A stretch of DNA of 64,000 nt from NCBI GenBank assembly GCA_032207245.1, contig CM063500.1, forward strand, positions 83,419,757 through 83,483,756, written 5' to 3'. The position numbers and the translations under genes were made by a program. Below are positions 46,675 through 57,902 of this stretch, in pieces. Every line of letters starts with the position of its first letter. The stretch's first letter is position 1. The stretch comes from Pardosa pseudoannulata. Taxonomy: Eukaryota > Arthropoda > Arachnida > Araneae > Lycosidae. The notes beneath the pieces were generated by a model. It worked only from the letters and a program-made list of their open reading frames with translations, made no database searches and had not been told where the DNA came from.

Positions 46675-46851
46675 CGGCGAGACGATGGCCTAATGGCTAT
46701 ACTGGCTTTCGGAATCGGAGTTCGTGGCTTTGAAACCCATGGTGGCATGGATGTTCGTAGCCGTTCGGAATCAGCTGTAAACAGTATCCCGGTCTCATTA
46801 ACCTTCGTATTGCAAGAAGTAGACTGTAGCGCTCCAAACCAAACCAATTAT
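46675..46851 (+). mobile_element. tRNA-derived SINE, copy 4
   Basis: The only plus-strand copy: a head GATGGCCTAATGGCTATACTGGC (A-box region, given in part), a degraded B box (GGCTTTGAAACCCAT), the body GGCATGGATGTTCGTAGCCG and a CCAAACCAAACC tail. It is flanked by TACATTTT (46667-46674 and 46852-46859). The other two units of the surrounding tandem block lack the insertion, so it entered after, or in only one of, the duplications. Part of the body is open on both strands (46614-46932), which is coincidental. Confidence 0.9.
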
Positions 46852-46977
46852 TACATTTTTTGTTGTTGTTCATATTTTATTGTCAATGAATCTTGTTTTA
46901 TCTTTATATGTGTTATCTGCTACTGGAATTAAATAGATATACCTGAGACAACACGCAGGAAAGAGTATAAATTTTTT

Positions 46978-47010
46978 TATTTATATATATATATATATAT
47001 AATATAAGAT

Positions 47011-47062
<52 letters not shown>
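46978..47062. repeat. (TA)n microsatellite
   Basis: Alternating TA tract with single-base interruptions, at the end of the third tandem unit. Confidence 0.95.
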
Positions 47063-47067
<5 letters not shown>

Positions 47068-47770
47068 GATGCTACATTCCCAAGAAACCATTGTTGCTAC
47101 TATTGTATTTTCCAAAATTATTTACAGAGCCTTAATAAAAATATATTTTTGGTTCTTCATATCTTTTTATTTATTTATTTTTCGTAATCTTCCTGAAAAC
47201 TACTACATCCTGGGAAGCGAGGTGCGGCAGACCAAATTCTTGCTCCAATCTATCGGTACAATGAAACTGTCGTTGTAACGGAGATGTTTTCTGAATAACC
47301 CCAAAATAAGTAACAACGACAAAGCAACTTCTCTTGTTCCCTTCGTTTCTCCCACAAAACTTTCTCTTGATCTTTGGAACATTGAAAAATGAGCAGAATT
47401 CCTTCTCTTTGAGACAGATTCACCAAAAGTTGGGCGTATTATTTGCGTTGCCCTTAACATAACCACAACAAACACTTAAAGAGATACTAAGCAACCGACC
47501 CCCTCCTGGAACATCAACAGGAAACCTTTGGTCCTCAATACATGTCCTCTTCAAAGGAAACCACACTGACAATGGGCAACCGTACTTCTGGGGCTTTCCC
47601 CGACGTTGTACTTGACTGTTTGAGGGCAATTCAGCGAGAGTCGAGTTGAGTTGAGATGTGAAGAGCAAGCACGTGTACAAGGATCTGGAACATGCGGTGT
47701 TTTTTCTCTTTGAGTAGGGGGTGACTTCCGCCTGAGATACCTTATTTGACTTTGGATTGCTTTATGCGTA
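47063..47770. other. Non-repetitive island 7
   Basis: Balanced, single-copy sequence from about 47190 on. Frames on the minus strand (47203-47475 and 47420-47680) show no domain. Candidate conserved non-coding DNA. Confidence 0.4.
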
Positions 47771-48219
47771 TGTCATTAGTCAAAACTTTTGATTTCGGTG
47801 GAGAAAATTGATTCCACCAAGTTCTATTTAGTGGCTTACCTCTCATCTGTTCGACACAATATAGCATTCGGTGATCATTCATTATGGAAAGTCAAGAGAG
47901 GTGAGATTATTGTTGAGGACCAAAATATTTCTAAAGTGGGGAAACAGAAGTGTTCTCTAATGAAGCATTATGCTTTATGTATTCCAAAAATATGACATCA
48001 GCTTCTTTTATTATAACCAGTTCTATGTATTTTAAAAGAAAATATCAATATGCAATGCAAAAATATTGAACTAGATTTAGCGGTATTAATAAGATGTTAG
48101 GGATAAATTCAACACTTATTTGGTATGGAATAAATTTTAGTGTTCTAAAGTAAGACATTAAAACGCCATTGTAATATACCAATAACTACGAATGTTATAA
48201 AAGCAACATACATTGTTCT
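47771..48219. other. AT-rich stretch, nothing recognised
   Basis: A 68-codon frame at 47789-47995 has no recognisable domain. No repeats seen. Confidence 0.4.
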
Positions 48220-48941
48220 CAGTAGTGTATTCAGTTAGCATAGGGTAAATATAGGGGCATAGGGGAAAATCCTCCTCAAGACAAAAATAGAGCATTTTAC
48301 TCCTTGCGTTAGATATCTAAAATACATCTTTGTATATCCTTGCAATTTATCACTGTTATTTCCACTATGATGAATATTAAGCAAAATGTTTAATTGATTC
48401 GTTAACCCTTTGGCTCCTTACAATATAATATAATCCATTTAGTGGATTTTCGCTTAAACAAGAATCAACTCAAAGTATTATATCTTCTGTATACAATATC
48501 CCTAATTCTTCCGACAGACAACTTTCTATCAGAAATGGAAAAAAAGAAATCGAGAAAATTGGTATTATTATTTAAAGATAAATGATAATCATAAATTTGC
48601 TTACTTCTCATTTTAACTTAAACTCTTCATTTTGCTTGTACACCTAATTTTAAGAAAATGATTTAATTTTCTAATTTTCCCTAAAACAGAAACGTTTTCT
48701 ATATTTTACCCTTTTTTTAATAAAAGATATTAGTTTGCATTAATGGTCAATAATTGTGTTATTCACAGTGATCGATTTAAGTTTGGAGTCATGTAACTTT
48801 CTATTATAAATTTGACTAATCTTTTCATGTTACGAAAATTAATAAAAATATTTAATGTTTATGAATATAATAGTAATAAAGATGTTTATGTCCTTCCCCA
48901 ATTCCCCCCCTCCAAAAGAGTGTTTACTGGATACGCCACTG
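48220..48941. mobile_element. Second hAT-like element, non-coding
   Basis: Starts CAGTAGTGTATTCAGTTAGC and ends TTACTGGATACGCCACTG, so the two ends form a 16 bp imperfect inverted repeat of the CAGTRGYGTATYCAGT type, typical of hAT elements. C-rich/G-rich patches follow the ends (ATAGGGG and CCCCCCCTCC). The flanking 8-mers (ATTGTTCT and ACATTGTC) do not match well, so the target duplication is unclear. Length 722 bp, AT-rich inside, no transposase seen. Confidence 0.75.
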
Positions 48942-49024
48942 ACATTGTCTTGTTAAAACTTGTATACAATTTCCAAAATAGTCTATAAATTACTGGGAAG
49001 TAGATGTGGTAAATTAGCTTAATT

Positions 49025-49539
<515 letters not shown>

Positions 49540-52500
49540 CACTTTTAATACGAATATTAAGAGCTTTCTTCTGAAATGGATCCATTTCCTTTGAAAACCA
49601 GCATAGATATAAAAATTGTTTTAAATTAACTTCGCAAATGCTGAAAAATAATTTCCGTTTTCAATTGTAGAGAAATATAAACAAATTATCTATTACAGAA
49701 ACTGGAAATTTAGTTTTGTTAGTTACATTTTTCTTGTAATATAATTTTTTTAATAAGATTCTTTAACAGGTTTAATAATCTACCACTTATTAGGGAATAA
49801 GAAATAAAATCTACAAGATATTCTTTGAACGCATCTGGTATTATTATGTTGTAAGCTGTAGTTTTCAATTGAATTTTTTGTGTTGACATGAATTTTCCGA
49901 AAACCGGCACATATATAAAAATTGTTTTAAAGGAATTTTGCAAATGCTGAAAAATAATATTTTCAATTGTACAAAAATGTAAATAAATTATCTATTACAG
50001 AAACTGGAAATTTATTTTATTATTAATTTTTTTTATAATTTAATTTTTTAATAAGATTCTTTGAATATGTATAATAATCCAGCACTTATTAGGAAATAAG
50101 AATTGAAATCTAGTACATATTTGTTGAACGTATGTGTTATTTTTATGTGTAAGCTGCAGTTTTCAATTGAATTTTTTGTGTTGACATGAATTTTTAGAAA
50201 ACCTGCACAAATATAAAAATTAGTTTAAAAGAACTTCTCAAATGCTGAAAAATAATCTGTGTATTGTACAAAATATAAATAAACTTTCTATTACAGAAAC
50301 TGGAAATTTAGTTTTATTATTAATTTTTTTGTAATCATATTTTTTTAATAAGATTCTTTGAATAGGTATAATAATACACCTCTTATTCGGAAATAAGATA
50401 TAAAATCTACAAGATATTCGTTGAACGTATCTGTTATTTTTATATTGTAAGCTGCAGTTTTCAATTGAATTTTTTGTGTTGACATGAATTTTCAGAAAAC
50501 CTTCACAGATATAAAAATTGTTTTAAAGGAACTTCGCAATTGTTAAAAAATAATATTTTTCAATTCTATAACAATGTAAATAAATTATCTATTGCAGAAA
50601 CTGCAAATTTAGCTTTTCTATTAAATTTTTTCGTAGTTTAATTTTTTTTAATTAGATTCTTTGGATATGTATAATAATCCACCACTTATTAGATAATAAG
50701 AAATAAGATCTACAAGATATTCGTTGAATGTATCTATTATTTTTAATTGTAAGCTGCAGTTTTCAATTGAGATTTTGTGTTAATATGAATTTTCCGAAAA
50801 CTGGCACAGATATAAAAATTGTTTTAAAGGACTTCGCAAATGCTAAAAAACAATATGTTTTCAACTGTACAAAATGTAAATAAATTATCTATTGCAGAAA
50901 CTGGAAATTTAGCGTTACTATTCATTTTTTTTTCAATTTAATTTTTTAATAAGATTATTTAAACAGGTATAATAATTCACCACTTATTGAATAAGAAACA
51001 AAATCTACTAGATATTTATTAAATATTATTTATGTTGTAATCTGCATATTTTTTATATTGTTATTTTTATATTGTTAGCTACAGGTTTCAATTGAATATT
51101 TTGTGTTCATATGAATTTTCCGAAAACCGGCACAGATATAAAAATTGTTTTAAAGGAACTTCGCAAATGCTGAAAAATAATATGTGTTTTCAATTGTACA
51201 AAAATATAAATAAATTATCTATTACAGAAACTGGAAATTTAGTTTTGTTATGAAATTTTTTTGTAATTATATTTTTTTAATAAGATTATTTGAACAGGTA
51301 TAATAATTCAACACTTATTATTGAATAAGAAATAAAATCTACTAGATAGTTGTTGATTATTATTTATTTTGTAATCTGCATATTTTTATGTTGTTATTTT
51401 TATGTTGCAATTAGCAGTTTTCAATTGAATTTTTTGTGTTGACATAAATTTTCCGTAAACCGGGACATATATAAAAATTGTTTTAAAGGAACTTAGCAAA
51501 TGCTGAAAAATAATATGTTTTCAATTGTACAAAAATGTAAATAAATTATCTATTACAGAAACTGGATATTTAGTTTATTATTAATTTTTTATAAGATTCT
51601 TTGAACATATATAATAATTCACCACTGATTAGGGAATAAGAAATAAAATCTACTAGATATTCGTTGAACGTATCTGTTATTTTTATGTTGTAAGCTGCAG
51701 TTTTTAATTGAATTTTTTGTGTTGACATGAATTTTTCGAAAACCGGCACAGATGTAAAAATTGTTCTAAAGGAACTTAGCAAATGCTGAAAAATAATCTA
51801 TGTATTGTACAAAAATATAAATAAATTGTACAGAAACTGGAAATTTAGTTTCGTTAATTAATTTTTTCTTTTAATTTAATTTTTTTAATAAAATTCTTTA
51901 ACAGATATAATAATTCACAACTTATTAGGGAATAAGAAATAAAGTTTACTTGATATTCGTTGAATATATGTGGTATTCTTATGTTGCATGCTGCAATTTT
52001 CAATTAAATTTTTTATGTTGACATAAATTTTCCGAAAACTGGCACAGATATAAAATTTTTTAAAGGAAGTTCGCAGATACTGAAAAATAATATGTTTTCA
52101 ACTGAATAAAAATGTAAATAAATTATCTATTACAGAAACTGGAAATTTAATTTTATTGTTAAATTTTTTTTGTGATTTAATTTTTTTCTAAGATTCTTTG
52201 AATATGTATAATAATCCACCACTTATTAGGGTATAAGAAATAAAATCTACAAGATATTCGTTAATCGTATGTGGTATTCTTATGTTGTAAGCTGCAGTTT
52301 TCAATTGAATTTTTTGTGTTGACATGAATTTTTCGAAAACCGGCACAGATATAAAAATTTTTTTAAAGGATTTTCAAAAGTAATCTATGTATTTTACAAA
52401 AATGCAAACAAATTATCTATTATAAAAACTGGAAATTTAGTTTTACTATTAAATTTTTTTTTTTTGTATTTTAGTTTTTTTTAATAAGGTTCTTTGAATA

Positions 52501-52640
52501 TGTATAATAATGCACCACTTATTAGGGAATAAGAAATAAAATCTACAAGATATTCGTTGAATGTATCTATTATTTTATATTGCAAGCTGCTGTTTTCAAT
52601 TGAATTTTTTATGTTGATATGAATTTTCGGAAAACCAGTC
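49540..52640. repeat. Satellite I, ~305 bp units, about ten copies
   Basis: The landmark CAGAAACTGGAAATTTAGTT recurs near 49696, 49997, 50294, 50597, 50898, 51226, 51556, 51830, 52133 and 52424. Other constant parts are CACTTATTAGGGAATAAGAA, GATATTCGTTGAACGTATCT, TTTTCAATTGAATTTTTTGT and ATTTTCCGAAAACCGGCACA. On the minus strand two units (49719-49943 and 51570-51782) keep a similar 65-70 codon frame containing SVPVF, KFMSTQKIQLKT and EYLVDFISYSLISG. It is preceded by an acceptor-like ATATTATTTTTCAG, but other units checked carry stops or frameshifts in it. Confidence 0.92.
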
Positions 52641-53090
52641 TACCATATATAGTAAGATTAAGATTTGTGCCACAACTCTTATAACAACATTCTATAATAA
52701 AATTCACAAGCACAGCCTGTGGTACTCTTCTGCAAAGATTCTTACCCTGTTCTATTTACCATATTTTCTTCCCGTCTGTCTCTCCCACATAATCCACGCA
52801 CGACTTGAAATCGTTATTTTCTGGCCTACTGGCCAAGGAAGCAGCGAGCTTTTAGACGAAAACACGTGCTTTTACCTGTGTGGGCAAGTAACAAACAGCA
52901 CGCCCCCGAAAACGTTCAGGAAAAGAGAAGGTTTCCAGTGCTTCCATCCCCTCCTCTTCTTTTCTCTGTATAGGCCGTTTTATGAAGAATAATCTAGGAA
53001 ATCAGACGTAAAAATAATTGACCGTAGGAGCTAGTTCTCCTTTCAACAAACTGAAATTTCACGTTTGCCTCAGGTATGTTCACAGAACCT
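52641..53090. other. Non-repetitive island 8
   Basis: The satellite ends and balanced single-copy sequence follows, with pyrimidine blocks (52930-52970) and no coding evidence. Confidence 0.4.
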
Positions 53091-53935
53091 CTTTTTTTCG
53101 TGCGAATGTTTATTGTGGTTCATGATATCCTTAACAGTGTATTAAAGGATGGGAGATCATCTTTTGGTTTTCATGCTAACAATCCGGAGTTCCTCTTCCA
53201 GATGTCTAACAAAATACCTGATGTTTATACAGATGTTATGCACTTATGTATATTTCGCCTATTATATTCGTTATGCAAAGAGGAAATATGTGATTTTATT
53301 TCTGGAACTGACATTGTTTCTTTCAGTGTTTAGGAACTGAGTTATATGATCTCAAATGGTTACTTTACAATAACGCACACAGGGAAATAGTTTATGAGCA
53401 TACATTCCTTATAAAATATTTTACTGCATTACCTCCAGTTTACTCCGTTACTCTGATTGAATTATTTTTCTGTATAGTTAAATGTAGCGTTATAGGATTC
53501 AAAAATCGCATAGAAGCAGTAATTCGTAAATTTTTCCAAGAAAATTCTTTTGTAACCTTATTCATAAACAAATTGACGTTAAAGTTTAGTGAGTATGTAA
53601 AAATCTTATACATTAAATCCACGGTATGAGCAATTGATTACGAGCAAACTAAGTCTGAATCAAATTAAAATAATGTACCAATTTGGTTATTACAATTTTA
53701 AAAGAAGAAAAAAATTACCAAAACTTCTTAAGATAAACCAATACTTAAGTAAAAACCTGAAACAAGTCAAAATTTAATGTTTCCGAGATAATAACATATA
53801 AAAAATTTTGGTGAAACAAAAATAACGATAATCTAACTTTTTTTTTTTAAATTTTCCTCATTTCAAGTACTCAATTACTTTATTACTATTGAGACCCTTG
53901 ATACAGTTGTGAGAATTGCCATATTAAAAATATTA
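53091..53935. other. AT-rich stretch with an unassigned ORF
   Basis: An 85-codon plus-strand frame (53076-53333) starts MFTEPLFFVRMF and includes FGFHANNPEFLFQMSNKIPD. Its composition is not low-complexity, but no domain is recognisable, and I do not call it a gene. The rest is AT-rich without features. Confidence 0.35.
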
Positions 53936-54424
53936 TCAGCATTGGCACGACAGCCCTTTGTGAGCCTGGGCCTTCCTTAGAAGCTTTTCCCAATCTGCCC
54001 TTCTCTCAGCAATTGATCTCCAGTTCTTTACCCTTAAGATGGCAAAATCTTCATCCACACAGTCTTTCCACCGTTTCTTAGGCCTTCCTTTTGGTCTTTT
54101 ATTGGAAGGGAGTACATTAAAAACCCTCAAAGTTGTTCGTTGTGGGCTCATTCTCATTACATGTCCTGCCCATCTCATTCTATTCAGATTTATAGATTTG
54201 ATAACATCATCACTGTTAAAGATCTCATATAATTCAAAATTATATCTTTTTCTCCAGTTGTTATTTTCAAAGGCAGCACTAAAGATGGTTCGCAGGATCT
54301 TCCTTTCGAAGGTTGCCAACATCCTTTCTTCTTTTCTTGTTAGGGTCCAAGTCTCCGAGGCATAAGTCAAAACTGACTTGATCAATACCTTATACAGTAA
54401 TATCTTTGTGTTTCTTTTTATCAA
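53936..54424 (-). pseudogene. Non-LTR retrotransposon reverse transcriptase, C-terminal fragment
   Basis: The 162-codon frame corresponds to the region after the reverse transcriptase catalytic core in animal non-LTR elements. It contains LLYKVLIKSVLTYASETWTL (thumb region, about residues 9-28), RKEERMLATFERKILRTIF, RMRWAGHVMRM (about residues 83-93) and RPKGRPKKRWKDCVDEDF (about residues 112-129), ending KAQAHKGLSCQC and a stop. The 'RWAGHVMRM...GRPKKRW' signature is frequent in RTE- and Jockey-like arthropod LINEs. The catalytic part is missing, so the copy is 5' truncated, as expected from incomplete reverse transcription. The frame is uninterrupted, suggesting a fairly young insertion. 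This machinery, or a relative, could mobilise the SINE family here. Confidence 0.85.
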
Positions 54425-55834
54425 GTATATTAAAAATATACGAGATTAAAAATTCATTTTTTTACTTGTTGCTGCATTGTACTAGGGTACTTAAATATAA
54501 TAAAACGCATAAAAATAATTGATTTGACTATTTTATATAATATTGCAGTATTATATGAAATTGTTCTATACAACATGGATCAAACGCTAATATGTATATT
54601 TAAGGTGTGTATGTACTTTCAAAATTAAACTTTTACTTCCTTAAATCAATCAGCTTAAAAGTTTAATATATTAGCAGTTATAAATAGTGAAACATAGGTC
54701 CATTGTTTTTTAGAGGACCATATAAGTACAAACAATGAATTTAGAAAATGGCGAAATTTGATAAATTATGGGACTATAAATAAATTATTTATATACACTT
54801 AATGGAACCATTTAATATTTTATAGAATAAAAAATCTTTTTACTACGATACTTAAAAATTTTTACCCCACAGGCAATTGTATCACATAACATATAGGTAC
54901 AACATATAAGTTCAAACAATAAACGATGAAAGTGAAGAAATTTGATAAAATATGTAACTAGTCTAACTTCGATAACTCGAAGTATTTAAAATATTCATTT
55001 ATGTCATATCGAAGTATTCCATTTCTAATGATTTAAGATTCGACATGGTTTAAATTTTGATATGTATAATACTTTTTTGAGATTTAATTTTTAAATAGAC
55101 TATTCAACAATCGACAAGTTAAAAGGTAAAAATTAGAAATTTATATTACATAATTAGTTACAACCATGTAAATCTCATTTAAAAAAAAATTATTTATTTA
55201 TTAGCAGTCACAAAGTAGCCTATTTTTTAAAAAATTAAATATTTTATTACCTGGTATTAATATTTTGAATTAAAAAATTTTTTGTATATACTATGAATTT
55301 TACAGAATTGTGTTTTTTTTTAGGGTAATAAGTTCACAAAAATGACTTAGAAATGTTCTTTATTTTTCGAAATTTTTTTAAAAAATATAGAAATGATTAT
55401 ATTAAAAGTTTTAGTATTAATATTACTATTTTCATTATCGAAGTTCGACTGTATAATAAATTATTTACAAAATCGCATTAAATACAAAATCGACATGAGT
55501 ACTCTAAATATGTTTTAAATAGCATAGAATATTACATTTTTCGAATTGTGACAATTAAAAATCTAAGAATAGATATATATTTTAAAAAATAAGCAACTTT
55601 GCAACAAAAAAATAAATATATCCGTTAGAATCGAAACAAATATTTAAACATAAAAAAACTAATGTTCATGGAGAATTTTGAATTTTTATGTAAGGGAACC
55701 TTTTTATATTAAGTAAAGTATTAATATTTATTAATGTTTATTGACTACTTTCCCGTTTTTAAAACTTGTTAAAGTATTAAATATAAAATAATTTCAAAAA
55801 TATAAAATGCGCTTGTAAACCGAAATATACTATT
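54425..55834. other. Very AT-rich stretch, nothing recognised
   Basis: About 1.4 kb of extremely AT-rich sequence without tandem structure, element ends or coding region. Confidence 0.45.
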
Positions 55835-56366
55835 ACACCACCACTAAGTATTTAACTCCCTTTTCGAAGCACTTAACAGAACTTACCCATATCTAATACG
55901 TCTATCCCATAAAAATAAATTTTGATTATACTTATATTTCACTATCTTCCTATTACACCCCCACTAAGTATTTAACTCCCTTTTCGAAGCACTTAACAGG
56001 ATTTATCCATATCTAATACGCCTATTCCATAAAAATAAATTTTGATTATATTTATATTTCACTATCTTCCTATTACACCACCACTAAGTATTTAACTCCC
56101 TTTTCGAAGTACTCAACAGGATTTATCCATATCTAATACGCCTGTTTCATAAAAATAAATTTTGATTATACTTATACTTCACTATCTTCATATTACACTA
56201 CCAGTAAATATTTAACTCCCTTTTCGAAGCACTTAACAGGATTTATCCTATCTAATACGCCTATTAAATAAAAATAAATTTTGATTATACTTATACTTCA
56301 CTATCTTCCTATTACACCGCCACTAAGTATTTAAGTCCCTTTTCGAAGCACTTAACAGGATTTATC
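55835..56366. repeat. Satellite J, 118 bp units, 4.5 copies
   Basis: The unit contains ATTACACCACCACTAAGTAT, TTAACTCCCTTTTCGAAGCA, CTTAACAGGATTTATCCATA and ATAAAAATAAATTTTGATTA. Copies are only a few percent different, so this is a young array. It ends abruptly at about 56366, where an island begins. Confidence 0.93.
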
Positions 56367-57500
56367 CGCTAAATTGTGCTTTTTCTTCTGTGTGTTTGGC
56401 CGCATCATACGCTTAGTAAAGCGTTGGGGCTCAATCATTTGCTTTGGCTGCATTGCACAAACGCACGTTCTATGAGTCGGCTATTTGTAAATCACTTCCG
56501 AATAATTGGGGATTCATCCGATTTTGAAAATTCGCCATTTCATGGGACCAGCCAAATTTCGAATATAAAAGTCTTGGCGTAAACCCCAAACCACTTCAGA
56601 ACTTTTTGATCTCTCTGAAATCATTCCCACAGAAACCTTTCCACTGTTATTATAATTCGACCAAAAAGGAAAGAAGAAAAAGAAGGGGGGGGGCAGGTGA
56701 AATTTACGAAGGCAGAACAGATGCGTATTTTGTCGGCAGCAAGCGATATGGAACTAACACAGTTGTACCACCCTCTATATTTCTGTGCCAATTCACTTTT
56801 CATGAACCCATTCTAACCTCCACAGTCGAATATCCATGCCTGACTTGATGCAGCAGCACGAGATTCGAATTCGAAAAAAGAAGAAAAAAATAATTTTTTT
56901 TTCTCTTCTCGCGTCTTTTCTGTGGAGTTAGAGTGGTGTGAAATCGCACGACCTCCCCCCCTGTCGATTTTTACACCCCCTTTACGAATTTCTCTCCAGC
57001 TTGAGTTAACGAAGCGATATTCTTTTTCGTCCGTCGGTCAGTGAATAGGAATATATTAACGAAAAAAAAGTTGGAAGAGAAATGTGCGGATAGGAATAAA
57101 AAATAAAGTAAGGAAGGGCCCTCTCTTGCCGAACGTTATTTCCAACAAGGCGGCGGGGGGCCCTAGCGCGCGGGAGACCCTTCAAAAGATTCATCGGCGC
57201 GAGAAAGTCCCTCGAACGATAGGATTTCCCTCCACCCCGAGCTTTCCAGGAGGTCAAACAAATTCAACCCTCTTATTCACGTTTTTAAGTGGTGTAGTCC
57301 AGCTTTAACGAACATAATTATGCCGCACCAACCCCCCTCCAAGGAAACGTGCTCCATGCATCCTCTCAGCGTGTGTGTGTGTGTGCCCCTGAATAGGCAG
57401 ACTTAAGAATACAGAATCGGGGCGGCGTTAACAACCACTTGACGCTGGGATCTGCAAAGGCTCCGGCTAAGCAGAAAGGTATCCCAACTCTTGCAGAGCG
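56367..57500. other. Non-repetitive island 9
   Basis: Balanced sequence with a GC-rich centre at 57115-57215 (GGCGGCGGGGGGCCC, GCGCGCGGGAGA). The GC-rich section is open on both strands (plus 57084-57308, minus 57006-57257) without a domain. Candidate regulatory DNA or unrecognised exon. Confidence 0.4.
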
Positions 57501-57902
57501 TTTTCGACTTTGAAAGTCAACGAATGGTCTTCGTGTGTTACGCTTTTTCGCATTGGAATCGTGCCCGAAATTTAGTCTAAGGCTATCTGTTTACAGTTCG
57601 GATTGGGAGATTACAATTTCTAAGCATCATAAGATGCAACTCCGATAACATAAAGAGTTTGTTTACATCAGATCTCTCAGTTACTTTTTTTAATTTCACA
57701 CATTGGAATCGTGTACATTTCTGACATTGATCTTGTGAGGGTCATATTAGTACTTAGTGTAACAACATGGTTTGTTTGTGGGTACAGAAGTAACGGTATA
57801 TACAGGAAACGAATCCGAATGTTCTTGTCTACAAAATACTTCAGAATGTTTTTCTATGCAGTGAATAATTTGGAGTGAAAAGGATTAAATAAAATAATTT
57901 AA
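57501..57902. other. Flank containing a piggyBac-related fragment
   Basis: 57752-57835 (AGTGTAACAACATGGTTTGT, TTGTGGGTACAGAAGTAACG) repeats sequence found inside the two piggyBac-like units downstream (about 57980 and 58770). It lacks the terminal part, so it is a broken third copy. The rest is unremarkable. Confidence 0.6.

Larger units (their letters stand above)
43441..46960 (+). repeat. Triplicated ~1.2 kb block carrying Helitron family 2
   Basis: The block starts near 43452, 44762 and 45966 with GTATCTCTATGCATATCTTT. In the same order each copy then holds a Helitron-like element, a tract GATAATATTGGAATCAGGAT, GAAGCTTAGACG, GATTAATAAACTTGTGTAGA and, in the first two, a (TA)/(CA) microsatellite. 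The third copy has a SINE (46675) and a TA tract at 46978. Units differ in length mainly through the microsatellite. Confidence 0.88.

Noticed and set aside
53076..53333. 85-codon plus-strand frame as a small gene.
   Set aside because: No domain, no conserved motif, no repeat or element context; it cannot be separated from a chance frame.
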